Translations under genes and position numbers: made by a program
Notes under the pieces: generated by a model
Databases searched by the model: none
What the model was told of the DNA's origin: nothing
What the model saw: the letters and a program-made list of their open reading frames with translations, nothing else
Part shown: one piece after another, positions 18,200-26,950 of the stretch
How positions within the stretch are numbered: the first letter of the stretch is position 1
Layout of the letters: each line of letters opens with the position of its first letter
Source of the DNA: Paenibacillus endoradicis
GTDB lineage: Bacteria > Bacillota > Bacilli > Paenibacillales > Paenibacillaceae
Assembly (NCBI RefSeq): GCF_024721975.1
Contig: NZ_JANQBB010000003.1
Coordinates: 434,001-498,000 of the forward strand
Length of the DNA stretch: 64,000 nt
Direction: 5' to 3'

Positions 18200-18919
18200 A
18201 TGTTTTTATCTATTCTTGAAGTTAATTCAGAGCAACTGCCAGGTCTTGCTATCGTATGTGGAGATCCACGTCGCGCCAAGAAAATTGCAGACATGCTAAC
18301 TGATTCTGTTGAACTATCATTCGCTCGTGAATATCGTACCTTTGTTGGTTCATATAAAGGCGTACAATTAGCAGTAGTAAGTCATGGTGTAGGTTGCCCT
18401 GGTGCTGCGGTATGTTTTGAAGAACTTATTAAAGGTGGCGTACATACGATTATTCGTGTAGGTACAGCAGGTTCTTATTCCGCTGATCATCCTGCAGGAA
18501 GTTTGATCGTAAGTACGGGTACAATCCGTACAGATGGACTAACTAAACAATTAGTACCTGATGGTTTCCCTGCGATTGGCGATAGTGAAGTTGTTAATGC
18601 ACTATTTGCTTCTGCAGAGGAACAAGGTGGTATTGTGAAGAAAGGTATTACTGTAACTCTTGATGTATTCTTCAATGGTCCAGTAGAAATACCTCACAAG
18701 CTATATAAAGCATCTGGAGCACTTGCAGTAGAGATGGAGATAGCTTCATTGTATGTTATTGCTTCACTTCGTGGCATTCGTGCTGGAGCAATTGTAGCAC
18801 TTGATGGCTATGCTGATTCTGATCTAGCTGAAGGTTATGATCCACATACAAACGTAGTAAGTGATGCTGTTGAACGTGAAATTAAAGCAGCACTTGAAGC
18901 TATGGTGAAATTAGCTTAG
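18200..18919 (+). CDS. Nucleoside phosphorylase (uridine/purine phosphorylase family)
   Basis: A 239-residue cytoplasmic enzyme of the PNP/UDP family, which splits nucleosides with phosphate into base and ribose-1-phosphate. Visible signatures are IVCGDPRRAKKIA near the start (phosphate binding), RVGTAGSYS and the substrate-site EMEIASLYVIA. The ATG directly follows the TAA of the previous gene, with GGAAGGAG upstream, so it is translationally coupled. Together with the importer it completes nucleoside uptake and cleavage. Purine against pyrimidine preference is not decided; the overall look is closer to Udp. Confidence 0.88.
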   Translation: MFLSILEVNSEQLPGLAIVCGDPRRAKKIADMLTDSVELSFAREYRTFVGSYKGVQLAVVSHGVGCPGAAVCFEELIKGGVHTIIRVGTAGSYSADHPAGSLIVSTGTIRTDGLTKQLVPDGFPAIGDSEVVNALFASAEEQGGIVKKGITVTLDVFFNGPVEIPHKLYKASGALAVEMEIASLYVIASLRGIRAGAIVALDGYADSDLAEGYDPHTNVVSDAVEREIKAALEAMVKLA

Positions 18920-18955
18920 TCATGTGATTTACTTTTGACAAATATAATGTTCAAT

Positions 18956-19005
18956 AAAACAAATAGGGAACTTCATGGAAGATCATGAAGTTCCCTATTT
19001 GTTTT
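18956..19005 (+). terminator. Intrinsic terminator of the nucleoside operon
   Basis: A 22-bp perfect inverted repeat (18956-18977 with 18984-19005) around a 6-nt loop. Its outer AAAAC/GTTTT arms supply T-rich ends on both strands, so it may also act on the minus-strand gene that ends at 19070. Confidence 0.85.
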
Positions 19006-19069
19006 AAAATTATTGTAGGATGTATAGCTCAAATTAATGGTTCTGACTGTACGTAACAGGTAGCTTTAA

Positions 19070-19609
19070 TTAATTGTCCGGTACATACGTAATAGCTAGC
19101 CAATAGGTATCATCTGATGTCTGAAAAGAAATAACTAAATCTGGTCCAGAAGATAACTCTACAAAATATCTGCTCCTATCCTTTTGTGCTCGAACGCCTT
19201 CCTGGATGAAATAGTAGTTTTGAATTTGTCCTGAAGTTTTCAGTCTAGTTAACTCTTTTTCGTAGAAAGATTGAAATTCATTTTCACCAACATAAGTAAT
19301 ATAAAAAGGTGAACAAACATCTTCTTTTGCTTGAAATACAGTTCGTTTAGGCAGAGGTATTGTAATGTTTTTCAGGTCCTCTTCAAATTCACAGGAAAAA
19401 CTTTCGCTAGATAGCAAATAACTCTTTACATAACTATTGAACGTAAAGTTCCAAAAATACGTTTGACATAGGATGAAGATGGGAATGGAAACAGTAAGGA
19501 AAACAATAATTATGCGTTTGCGATTTATTGATTTTATTATAATTAGTACAATACAGAACGCAATTACCAAGCCTATTGAATAAATAATATAATATATATT
19601 TCCAGCCAC
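19070..19609 (-). CDS. Hypothetical membrane-anchored protein
   Basis: A 179-residue protein that I do not recognise. Two adjacent hydrophobic segments (about residues 5-27 and 32-52) are followed by a soluble domain of about 125 residues, probably outside the cell, with two cysteines (about 83 and 119). The start is GTG at 19609 with GAGGGGAT upstream on the minus strand; the nearby ATG is in another frame. It is a single gene between the nucleoside and ribosyl operons, convergent with the former, and no neighbour gives a clue to function. Confidence 0.65.
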   Translation of the reverse strand: MAGNIYYIIYSIGLVIAFCIVLIIIKSINRKRIIIVFLTVSIPIFILCQTYFWNFTFNSYVKSYLLSSESFSCEFEEDLKNITIPLPKRTVFQAKEDVCSPFYITYVGENEFQSFYEKELTRLKTSGQIQNYYFIQEGVRAQKDRSRYFVELSSGPDLVISFQTSDDTYWLAITYVPDN

Positions 19610-19748
19610 CGACTCATCCCCTCAGCAACTTCTTCAAAGAAAATTGATTAAGTTTTCTCTAACTTACCATATAATGTTATCTTTGCAAACGGTCAAGTAT
19701 TAAAGATTAAAGCCATAAAAATATTTGATATCGCTTACATTTACATTA

Positions 19749-19777
19749 TTGACAGTCTTTCTATCCTGTGATAAATT
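19749..19777 (+). promoter_or_regulatory. Predicted promoter of the ribosyl-compound operon
   Basis: TTGACA (19749-19754) and TAAATT (19772-19777) are separated by 17 bp, about 70 bp upstream of the fused regulator gene. The -35 is perfect and the -10 moderate (4/6). Confidence 0.5.
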
Positions 19778-19845
19778 ATACAAAAGTAAACAGTTTAGTA
19801 AAATGTTTTCGTAAAAGTAGGGACGCTTGAGAAGGAGGTACTCCG

Positions 19846-21822
19846 TTGAAGGATATTGATACTTCAAATAACAAACCTGCAAGAAAAACTGGCACTAAAT
19901 CTTTAACAATTAATGATATTGCCAAACTTGCCGGCGTTTCTATTGCGACGGTTTCCAAGATTTTGAATCAGAAGGATCAAGACATTGGAGAAGAAACGAA
20001 GAAAAAGATTAATAAAATTATTAGCGATAACAATTACGTACCATACCAGAAGATGATGAAACGTATTTCAGCAAAATCATCTACAATCGGCTTGGTAATG
20101 GGTGATCGTATATCGAATGATTTTTATACAGCTTTTACAAAAGGCGTGGAAGAATGTGCATACCAAGCGAAGATGAGCGTTATTATTGCTCACACCGATG
20201 CAAGTGAGGTCGGTGAAAAGAAATACGATAAAATTCTTCAAGATAGAAATGTAGAAGGTATCATACTAGTCCCTGCTTCTGGAATGGAGATAGCAGAAAC
20301 AGAAGTGTTTTCTTCAAAAGATGCTCCAGTTGTAGTAGTAAGTCAGCGGGCATTAGATGAGCAAATCCATCAACTGTATTTCGATCATTTCTTAGGTGCA
20401 TATAAAGCAACAACATACATAATAGAACATCAGCATGAGCTCATTGGCTTTATTACAGGCACGTTGTCTGACCCTGTAGCGGAAAGTCGTTTGGAAGGAT
20501 ACAAAAAAGCGTTATACGATCATAATATTTCCTTTGAGAGAAGCTTACTATTTGAAGGTACTCAAGGAGATAATAAGCAATTTGGTAATGAAGGGACGAA
20601 GCTACTTCTAGCAAAAGGAGTTACAGCTATTGTAGCTGCTAACGATGAGATTGCTTCAGGTGTATACGGAGCTATTAACGAAGCGTTGTTGAAAATACCA
20701 TCTCATGTCTCAGTTGTTGCGTTGTCTGATTCAAATATAAGTGATCTTATTATTCCTAATCTGACAGCTATTCGCTATCCAACGTATCAAGTCGGATATG
20801 AAGCTTGCACACAATTAATAAAGCAAATTAGAGGCGAAGAAGTAGAGCAGAAAATAGTGTATGGACCTGAACTAATTGTTAGAAAAAGCGTAGATAAGCC
20901 TTCAGGGCCTGACTATTCTCAGAAAGAGAAAATTGCGATCGTTGGAAGTCTTAACATGGATATCATTATGAAAGTCCCTCATATTCCAAAAGTAGGGGAA
21001 ACCATTCTAGCTAATGACATCAAACATGCTGCAGGTGGCAAGGGCGCTAACCAAGCTGTAGGGGCTGGAAAGCTGAACGGTAAAGTGTACATGATCGGTC
21101 GTGTTGGAAATGATCTATATGGTCGAGAGTTATATCATAGTTTAATCAAGTATGGTGTAGATGCTAGCGGTGTTATCCATGATGATATGTTACCTACTGG
21201 TAATGCTTATATCTATGTTTCAGATAACGGTGATAACAATATCGTTGTAAATCCAGGAGCCAATTCAAGATTAAGTATTGAGCAGGTACAAGAGTTTGAA
21301 TGGATCTTCGATAAAGTATCTTATTGTCTCGTACAGATGGAAATTCCAATGAATACGATCGAATATGTTGCAACATTATGTAGACAGAAAAATGTAAAAC
21401 TAATACTGAATCCAGCGCCTGCTAGAGAAATCAATTATTCATTATTTGAAAACTGCTTCCTTGTTATTCCGAATGAGACAGAGCTTGATCGTATGATTCC
21501 TGGTGAAGCATCAATTGAAGAAAAAGCAATCAAGCTATTAGAAAAGAGTTTTCAAAATGTTATTGTCACACTTGGTGAGAAGGGTTGCCTTCTAGTGAAT
21601 GCCACAACTAAAAAGTATTTTCCGGCAGCAAGTTTTAAGGCTGTGGATACAACAGGAGCAGGGGACTCGTTCATCAGTTCATTAACAGTAGCTCTATCGG
21701 AAGGGAAAAACTTTGAAGAATCTATAGCGTTTGCTAGTCTAGCGGCAGGTATTACTGTAAGTAGAGAAGGAGCTCAACCATCCCTTCCAGACAAGGAAAC
21801 GATAAGAATGTACTTGCAATAA
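19846..21822 (+). CDS. LacI-type regulator fused to a ribokinase
   Basis: A 658-residue fusion. Residues about 20-72 are a LacI helix-turn-helix (TINDIAKLAGVSIATVSKIL), about 78-355 the periplasmic-binding-protein-like effector domain, and about 360-655 a complete PfkB/ribokinase domain. The kinase part has IVGSLNMD, the substrate motif GGKGANQAVGAGKLNG and the catalytic DTTGAGDSF (about 601-609). The start is TTG at 19846, 7 nt after GAAGGAGG. It heads an operon with a transporter, two ADP-ribosylglycohydrolase homologues and a separate ribokinase. One polypeptide could sense a ribose-type ligand and also phosphorylate it. No stop or frameshift separates the halves. Confidence 0.92.
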   Translation: MKDIDTSNNKPARKTGTKSLTINDIAKLAGVSIATVSKILNQKDQDIGEETKKKINKIISDNNYVPYQKMMKRISAKSSTIGLVMGDRISNDFYTAFTKGVEECAYQAKMSVIIAHTDASEVGEKKYDKILQDRNVEGIILVPASGMEIAETEVFSSKDAPVVVVSQRALDEQIHQLYFDHFLGAYKATTYIIEHQHELIGFITGTLSDPVAESRLEGYKKALYDHNISFERSLLFEGTQGDNKQFGNEGTKLLLAKGVTAIVAANDEIASGVYGAINEALLKIPSHVSVVALSDSNISDLIIPNLTAIRYPTYQVGYEACTQLIKQIRGEEVEQKIVYGPELIVRKSVDKPSGPDYSQKEKIAIVGSLNMDIIMKVPHIPKVGETILANDIKHAAGGKGANQAVGAGKLNGKVYMIGRVGNDLYGRELYHSLIKYGVDASGVIHDDMLPTGNAYIYVSDNGDNNIVVNPGANSRLSIEQVQEFEWIFDKVSYCLVQMEIPMNTIEYVATLCRQKNVKLILNPAPAREINYSLFENCFLVIPNETELDRMIPGEASIEEKAIKLLEKSFQNVIVTLGEKGCLLVNATTKKYFPAASFKAVDTTGAGDSFISSLTVALSEGKNFEESIAFASLAAGITVSREGAQPSLPDKETIRMYLQ

Positions 21823-21837
21823 GGAGGAAGCGACAAG

Positions 21838-23205
21838 ATGACAACAAGAGAATTAAGAATACTTGCCCCTTGTGGCATGCTTGGTTACGGATTTCCGAAA
21901 TCATCCTTTCAAAGAGGAATGGAATTGTTGCCAGATGCTATTGTAGTCGATGCGGGATCTACAGACGGTGGACCCCATAAACTAGGGGCAGGTTCGGCGA
22001 TTGTAAGTAAACAAGCTTGTAAAAAAGACTTGGAGATTATGATTTCTGCAGGAGTATCAGCAAGTATTCCGGTTATTATCGGCTCGGCGGGCGGAAGTGG
22101 AGCGAAAGTTCATGTAGAATGGACTCGCTCCATCATTACTGAAATTCTGCAAGAAAAAGGTTTAAGTGGACTGAAGATCGCTACGATTTGGGCAGATATT
22201 CCAAATGATATTATTGAAGCCAAGCTAGACAGTGGACAGTGTCTACCACTTGGTTTGTCAGTGAAACCGTTAACGAAGGAAAGATTATATGCAACCAATG
22301 GTGTAGTTGCACAGATGGGTCATGAGCCTATTGTAGCTGCTCTAGAAGAAGGTGCAGATATTATCATCTGCGGTCGTGCTTATGATCCATCACCGTTCGC
22401 AGCGGTTGCTATTCATAAAGGGTATGATGCAGCACTTGCCTATCACATGGGGAAAATATTAGAATGTGCGGCTCTCTGTGCGGAACCAGGGACGACAAAA
22501 GACAGTATGTTAGGCATTTTGAAAGAAAATTCCTTTATATTGAAAACGCTTAATGATACGCGTAAATGCACAGCGATTTCTGTTGCAGCCCATACATTTT
22601 ATGAAAAAGATCATCCTTACTTACTACATGGACCTGGTTATATATTGGACCTTGAACATTGTGAGTTTACTGAACTTCCAGATCATAGCGTCGAGGTTAG
22701 AGGAAGTAAGATGCTCGAAACGCCTGAATACAAAATTAAGCTCGAAGGCGCAATGCAAGTTGCTTATCGCACATTTGTCATAGCTGGCATAAGAGATCCG
22801 TTACTTATTAATAAAATTGAGGAAGTTGAAGAACTAGTAAAACAGCAAGTTTACGAGTACTACACTGAGATTTCACAAGAAGATTATTCGATAAACTTTA
22901 TCAATTACGGGATGAATGGTGTCTTGGGGTCACTAGAGCCAACTCCTAATCCAGGTCATGAGCTAGGTGTATTGTTTGAAGTTATTGCAGTGACGCAAGA
23001 GCTGGCAAGTGCTATCTGTGGATCAGTTCGTTCGACTTTTTTACATTACGGTTATGAGGGAAGAAAATCTACTGCAGGAAATCTAGCATTCCCGTTTGCA
23101 CCAAGTGACGTACCATTTGGGCCAGTTTACGAGTTTTCAGTATATCACTTAATGGAAGTATCCGATGGATTAGAAATGTTCCATTGCGATTATGAAGAGG
23201 TGTAA
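21838..23205 (+). CDS. AtuA-like (DUF1446) family protein
   Basis: A 455-residue cytoplasmic protein of the acyclic-terpene-utilisation AtuA family (DUF1446), recognised from the N-terminal CGMLGYGFP and DAGSTDGGPHKLG, then IIGSAGGSGAKVHVEW and GRAYDPSPFAAVA. The enzymatic activity of the family is poorly defined. It starts 15 nt after the regulator-kinase, behind AAGGAGG, and is followed at once by a DUF4387 gene, its usual partner. Its role in a ribosyl/sugar operon is unknown; it may process the aglycone released from an imported glycoside (inference). Confidence 0.82.
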   Translation: MTTRELRILAPCGMLGYGFPKSSFQRGMELLPDAIVVDAGSTDGGPHKLGAGSAIVSKQACKKDLEIMISAGVSASIPVIIGSAGGSGAKVHVEWTRSIITEILQEKGLSGLKIATIWADIPNDIIEAKLDSGQCLPLGLSVKPLTKERLYATNGVVAQMGHEPIVAALEEGADIIICGRAYDPSPFAAVAIHKGYDAALAYHMGKILECAALCAEPGTTKDSMLGILKENSFILKTLNDTRKCTAISVAAHTFYEKDHPYLLHGPGYILDLEHCEFTELPDHSVEVRGSKMLETPEYKIKLEGAMQVAYRTFVIAGIRDPLLINKIEEVEELVKQQVYEYYTEISQEDYSINFINYGMNGVLGSLEPTPNPGHELGVLFEVIAVTQELASAICGSVRSTFLHYGYEGRKSTAGNLAFPFAPSDVPFGPVYEFSVYHLMEVSDGLEMFHCDYEEV

Positions 23206-23207
23206 CG

Positions 23208-23519
23208 ATGAAGATAAGTGAAGCAGCGGTAGTTTTACGTAGTAAAAACAGTGGACCGTTCGAAATTACGTTAGATGCATTGTTCGGAGATAAGGAAATT
23301 TACGATGCATTGAAACGGTCAGAAATAATTAATAAGTCATTGATTGCTAAGCTTTATAACATTGCGGAAGAGAATATTACACATATCGTGTTTTTTGATC
23401 AGGCTCTAGGATTCAAAGTTACCTTCTCCCGCAGCGTATCGTCAGGAACTTTCTTGGATCGTGATGTGTACGGCGCACAGCAGCATGCTCCATTAATGGA
23501 TTTGGAATTCGACATCTAA
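23208..23519 (+). CDS. DUF4387 family protein
   Basis: A 103-residue protein starting VVLRSKNSGPFEITLDALF after a short leader and containing HIVFFDQALGFKVTFSR, both typical of DUF4387. The family is normally encoded next to, or fused with, AtuA-type proteins, as here, which suggests that the two form one enzyme. The ATG lies 2 nt after the AtuA stop, with GAGGTG inside the end of the upstream gene. No catalytic residues can be assigned. Confidence 0.82.
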   Translation: MKISEAAVVLRSKNSGPFEITLDALFGDKEIYDALKRSEIINKSLIAKLYNIAEENITHIVFFDQALGFKVTFSRSVSSGTFLDRDVYGAQQHAPLMDLEFDI

Positions 23520-23538
23520 GCGAATAGGGGTGAAAGCA

Positions 23539-24435
23539 ATGAGTTCTCGTTTAATGCAAATGTGGAAAGACAAAATGTTATACATTATGCTCGTTCCGGC
23601 TTTTGCTTACTTTTTCATTTTTCATATTTGGCCTATTTTAGGAATGAAGCTGGCATTTTATGAGTACCGCATTATAGGCGATAACGTATTCGTAGGAATG
23701 AAGTACTTTACAGCATTGTTTAATACACCAGTATTTACGAATGTCCTGATGAACACTTTAATTGTTAGTGCTATGAAAATAGTTATTATTTTCCCTCTTC
23801 CTGTTATCTTTGCACTATTACTCAATGAATTTAGAAATGGGAGCTTCCGGAAGAGTATTCAAGTAATATCATACTTGCCTCACTTTCTTTCATGGGTTGT
23901 TATTGCAGGGATTTGGTTTGAATTTATGTCACCTTCAAAAGGAATTGTAAACGGTATCATTCAATTATTTGGATTTCCTGCCCATGATTTTTTAACAGAT
24001 AAATCTTCCATACGTTGGATTTTGGTACTAAGCGAAGCTTGGCGTAGTATTGGCTGGGATTCAATCATATTCCTAGCAGCAATCATTGGAATAAGTCCTA
24101 GCTTGTACGAAGCAGCGTATGTAGATGGAGCAAATCGTTGGCATATCGTTACTAAAATTGTAATCCCACATCTCTACATTCCCATGGTCACAATATTTAT
24201 TCTGAACATTGGATTCCTAATGAATGCTGGGCTAGATCAAATACTCAACTTTACCAATGATGCAGTTAACAGCAAGATAGATATTATCGACACTTATGTA
24301 TATCGCGTTGGATTATTGAATTTTGAATATTCATTCGCAACGGCTGCTAGTTTATTTAAGAGTGTTATAGGTGTCATTCTCGTACTATCCACTCACTTTA
24401 TTTCCAAAAAATTGACTTCAAAAGGCGCATGGTAA
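23539..24435 (+). CDS. Carbohydrate ABC transporter permease, LplB type
   Basis: A 298-residue membrane protein with six hydrophobic segments and the inner-membrane EAA loop (YEAAYVDGANRWHIVTKIVI), where the ATPase docks. It belongs to the LplB/UgpA permeases that import oligosaccharides or glycosides. I use the ATG at 23539, 8 nt after AGGGG; the open frame begins at a GTG (23530) inside that ribosome binding site. It pairs with the next permease. No ATPase gene is in the operon, as is usual when a shared MsmX-type ATPase serves several importers. Confidence 0.93.
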   Translation: MSSRLMQMWKDKMLYIMLVPAFAYFFIFHIWPILGMKLAFYEYRIIGDNVFVGMKYFTALFNTPVFTNVLMNTLIVSAMKIVIIFPLPVIFALLLNEFRNGSFRKSIQVISYLPHFLSWVVIAGIWFEFMSPSKGIVNGIIQLFGFPAHDFLTDKSSIRWILVLSEAWRSIGWDSIIFLAAIIGISPSLYEAAYVDGANRWHIVTKIVIPHLYIPMVTIFILNIGFLMNAGLDQILNFTNDAVNSKIDIIDTYVYRVGLLNFEYSFATAASLFKSVIGVILVLSTHFISKKLTSKGAW

Positions 24436-24447
24436 GGAGGCCCGAAT

Positions 24448-25332
24448 ATGATAGGAAACAAGATTACCTTGTCCAAGTTGTTCATAGGAGCGATTCTTTC
24501 TCTACTCACATTAACGATGTTCGTTCCTATTGTGAATATGTTCGCCCGGGCTTTCTCTAGTCCAGATCGAGTTCACTTGTTACAAGGTTATGAAATACTA
24601 CCGAGAGGCTTTTCACTTATTCATTTTCAGGTCGTACTTCAAAATCCAATTGTTAGTCAAGCATTAATCAATTCCTTATTCATTACGATTGTAGGTACAG
24701 TATCTAGTATTTTTCTTACGACGGTCACAGCTTATGTATTAACTAGAAAAAACCTTGTAGGAAAAACTCCAATAATGGTATTTCTCATTATTATTATGAT
24801 TTTTGAACCAGGTATTATTCAAGAATATATGGTAATGAAGGATATCGCTCTACTAGATAACTTGTGGGCAATGGTCGTTTACCGACTTGTTAATGTTTAT
24901 TACCTTATTATCATGATGAGGTTTATCGAAGATATTCCAGAATCACTAATTGAGGCAGCAAAGATTGATGGTGCAGGACATATGAAGCTCTTTATGAGAA
25001 TCGTTCTTCCGCTAGCACGAGTGCCATTAATGACAATTGGTATGTTCTATGCTGTAGTGAAATGGAATGAATTTTTCAAATCAAGTATTTTTCTTTCAAG
25101 TAAAGAAAATACGGTGCTTCAAGTTATGTTAAGGCAATTTATTGTAGAGAGAGATACTTCGACATTAGTCGGTGCAGCAGAATTACTCAAAAATTCTAGT
25201 GTTGCACAACTAGATTTCTCGGCTTTGAAGGCTGCTACAATCGTGATTGCTATCGTTCCGATTCTCATGCTCTACCCTATTATTCTGAAGCATTATACTG
25301 GCGGAGTAATGGAAGGCGGAGTTAAAGAATAA
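24448..25332 (+). CDS. Carbohydrate ABC transporter permease, YtcP type
   Basis: A 294-residue six-helix permease with the EAA loop (LIEAAKIDGAGHMKLFMRIV) and the C-terminal GGVMEGGVKE typical of YtcP/LplC partners of LplB-type proteins. The ribosome binding site AAGGAGG lies 12 nt downstream of the previous stop. It forms the channel heterodimer with the preceding permease. Confidence 0.93.
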   Translation: MIGNKITLSKLFIGAILSLLTLTMFVPIVNMFARAFSSPDRVHLLQGYEILPRGFSLIHFQVVLQNPIVSQALINSLFITIVGTVSSIFLTTVTAYVLTRKNLVGKTPIMVFLIIIMIFEPGIIQEYMVMKDIALLDNLWAMVVYRLVNVYYLIIMMRFIEDIPESLIEAAKIDGAGHMKLFMRIVLPLARVPLMTIGMFYAVVKWNEFFKSSIFLSSKENTVLQVMLRQFIVERDTSTLVGAAELLKNSSVAQLDFSALKAATIVIAIVPILMLYPIILKHYTGGVMEGGVKE

Positions 25333-25362
25333 ATGTGTTTACAAAAAGGGAGGAAATACAGA

Positions 25363-26868
25363 ATGAACAGAAAAAAGATGAATATCATGCTAATCCTTAT
25401 GGTCGCAATCGCATTGCTGGTTACAGCTTGTGGAGGAAAAAATGGTAACAACGGCACGAATACAGGTTCAAAAACTCCTGCAACTAACAATGGCACAAAT
25501 ACACCAGCCGATAAGGAGCCCGTAACGCTTACATTCGTGAATAAGGATTTCCCATTGGATGATCCGAATACAGTAAAGTTAATTGCTAAAATTGAAGAAG
25601 GTATGAAAGCACAAGGAACTCCTGTCAAACTTGAAATTGTTCCAGTTCAAAGTGGAACATATTCTGAAAAACTTGGTCTGCTACTACAAAGTGGTACAAT
25701 TCCAGACTTGATGTATTTCCAAGGTGGAGACTATCAATTTGCAATTACACAAGGAATTTTGGAAGATTTGACGCCTTATATCGAGAAATCAACACATTTG
25801 AAAGCTTCGCTTTCAGACTATAACTTAGAAAGAATGAAAGAGTATCCGTATCTAGTATATGCTGCCCCAACAACAACTTCAGTAGCAGTTGTACGTAAAG
25901 ATTGGTTCGATCAAACAGCATCAGGAAAAACATTACTAGAAAATCCTACAACTGATAACTATCTTACATTCTTCAAAGAGCTTAAGGAAGTTAGTGGAGC
26001 TAAATATGTCTATACGACTGCTGGCACTTTAGATGAGATTGATCCACTATTTACACAAGCATTTGGTATGACATCTACTTGGGTGAAAGACGATAGCGGT
26101 AGCTATGTATATGGCGCTGTATCCAAATTCGGTAAAGACAAGTTAGATTTCTATGCAAAACTATATCAAGAAGGTTTACTTGATCCTGAATATTTAACGA
26201 AGAAATGGGATACGAAAGAACAAGCATTCTATGATGGAGATGCAGCAGTTATCGCTGGTCGTCAAGGTAAAGTAATTAATATTTACAATACAAAAATGAT
26301 GGAGCAAAACGGTGTAGAAGTAATGCCACTTGTTCCAGCTAAAGGTGTCGGTCAAGGTTTTGTTCCAATCAATGTAAGTAAAGAAGATCGTGGTTTTGCA
26401 ATTTCTAAATTATCTAAAAATAAAGATGCTGCATTTGCATTACTAGAGTATATGGCAAGTCCTGATGGTTTAATGTTAGATCAGCTTGGTGTTGAAGGTG
26501 ATGAATATACAATCGCTGATAACCAAATTACTTTAACAGATAAATTCCCAGCTTGGTATGCACATTTCATTGACAACACGATGAATTTCAAGCCTGAACA
26601 AACATTTAATCCTGAAACTCCATTCTTATCCACTGCAGCATTAGAGTCACTTGATCTAGTGCAAACTTATTCAACAAAAGATAATGCTTTTGTGATTCCT
26701 GCTGATCAATCTGCAGCTTGGGATGCGGCAATCGCTATCTATAAAGAATATGCAGCTAACGTTGTTACTGGTAAAGCTTCAATTAATGATTTTGACAAAA
26801 TGGTAGAAAGCTTCAATGCAGCTGGTGGTAAAGCTATGACTGAATATGCAAATCAAAACATTAAGTAG
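25363..26868 (+). CDS. Solute-binding lipoprotein of the ribosyl-operon ABC transporter
   Basis: A 501-residue lipoprotein. A signal peptide with the lipobox LLVTACGG is followed by an Asn/Gly/Thr/Pro-rich linker (about 22-55) and a two-lobe family 1 extracellular solute-binding domain. I chose the ATG at 25363, 9 nt after GGGAGG; the frame is open from 25333. It should capture the substrate for the two permeases upstream. Relatives bind a range of glycosides, so the ligand must come from context, where ribose-handling enzymes dominate. A GC-rich hairpin follows the gene. Confidence 0.9.
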   Translation: MNRKKMNIMLILMVAIALLVTACGGKNGNNGTNTGSKTPATNNGTNTPADKEPVTLTFVNKDFPLDDPNTVKLIAKIEEGMKAQGTPVKLEIVPVQSGTYSEKLGLLLQSGTIPDLMYFQGGDYQFAITQGILEDLTPYIEKSTHLKASLSDYNLERMKEYPYLVYAAPTTTSVAVVRKDWFDQTASGKTLLENPTTDNYLTFFKELKEVSGAKYVYTTAGTLDEIDPLFTQAFGMTSTWVKDDSGSYVYGAVSKFGKDKLDFYAKLYQEGLLDPEYLTKKWDTKEQAFYDGDAAVIAGRQGKVINIYNTKMMEQNGVEVMPLVPAKGVGQGFVPINVSKEDRGFAISKLSKNKDAAFALLEYMASPDGLMLDQLGVEGDEYTIADNQITLTDKFPAWYAHFIDNTMNFKPEQTFNPETPFLSTAALESLDLVQTYSTKDNAFVIPADQSAAWDAAIAIYKEYAANVVTGKASINDFDKMVESFNAAGGKAMTEYANQNIK

Positions 26869-26902
26869 GTATTGAGTTAGCGTATGCAAAAAAAAGTATA
26901 AA

Positions 26903-26926
26903 GTACGGGGCTTTGTTGCCCCGTAC
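26903..26926 (+). terminator. Intercistronic hairpin after the binding-protein gene
   Basis: A perfect 9-bp stem, GTACGGGGC (26903-26911) with GCCCCGTAC (26918-26926), has a 6-nt loop and no T tract. GGGAGGGG for the next gene follows 8 nt later. Most likely it protects the binding-protein mRNA or dampens downstream expression. Confidence 0.55.
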
Positions 26927-26950
26927 CCTTAAGGGAGGGGTGGATTAATA

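Noticed and set aside
17961..18299. 112-codon plus-strand frame across the end of the sulfite-oxidase-like gene
   Set aside because: It is out of frame with two well-supported coupled genes and has no ribosome binding site or recognisable domain.
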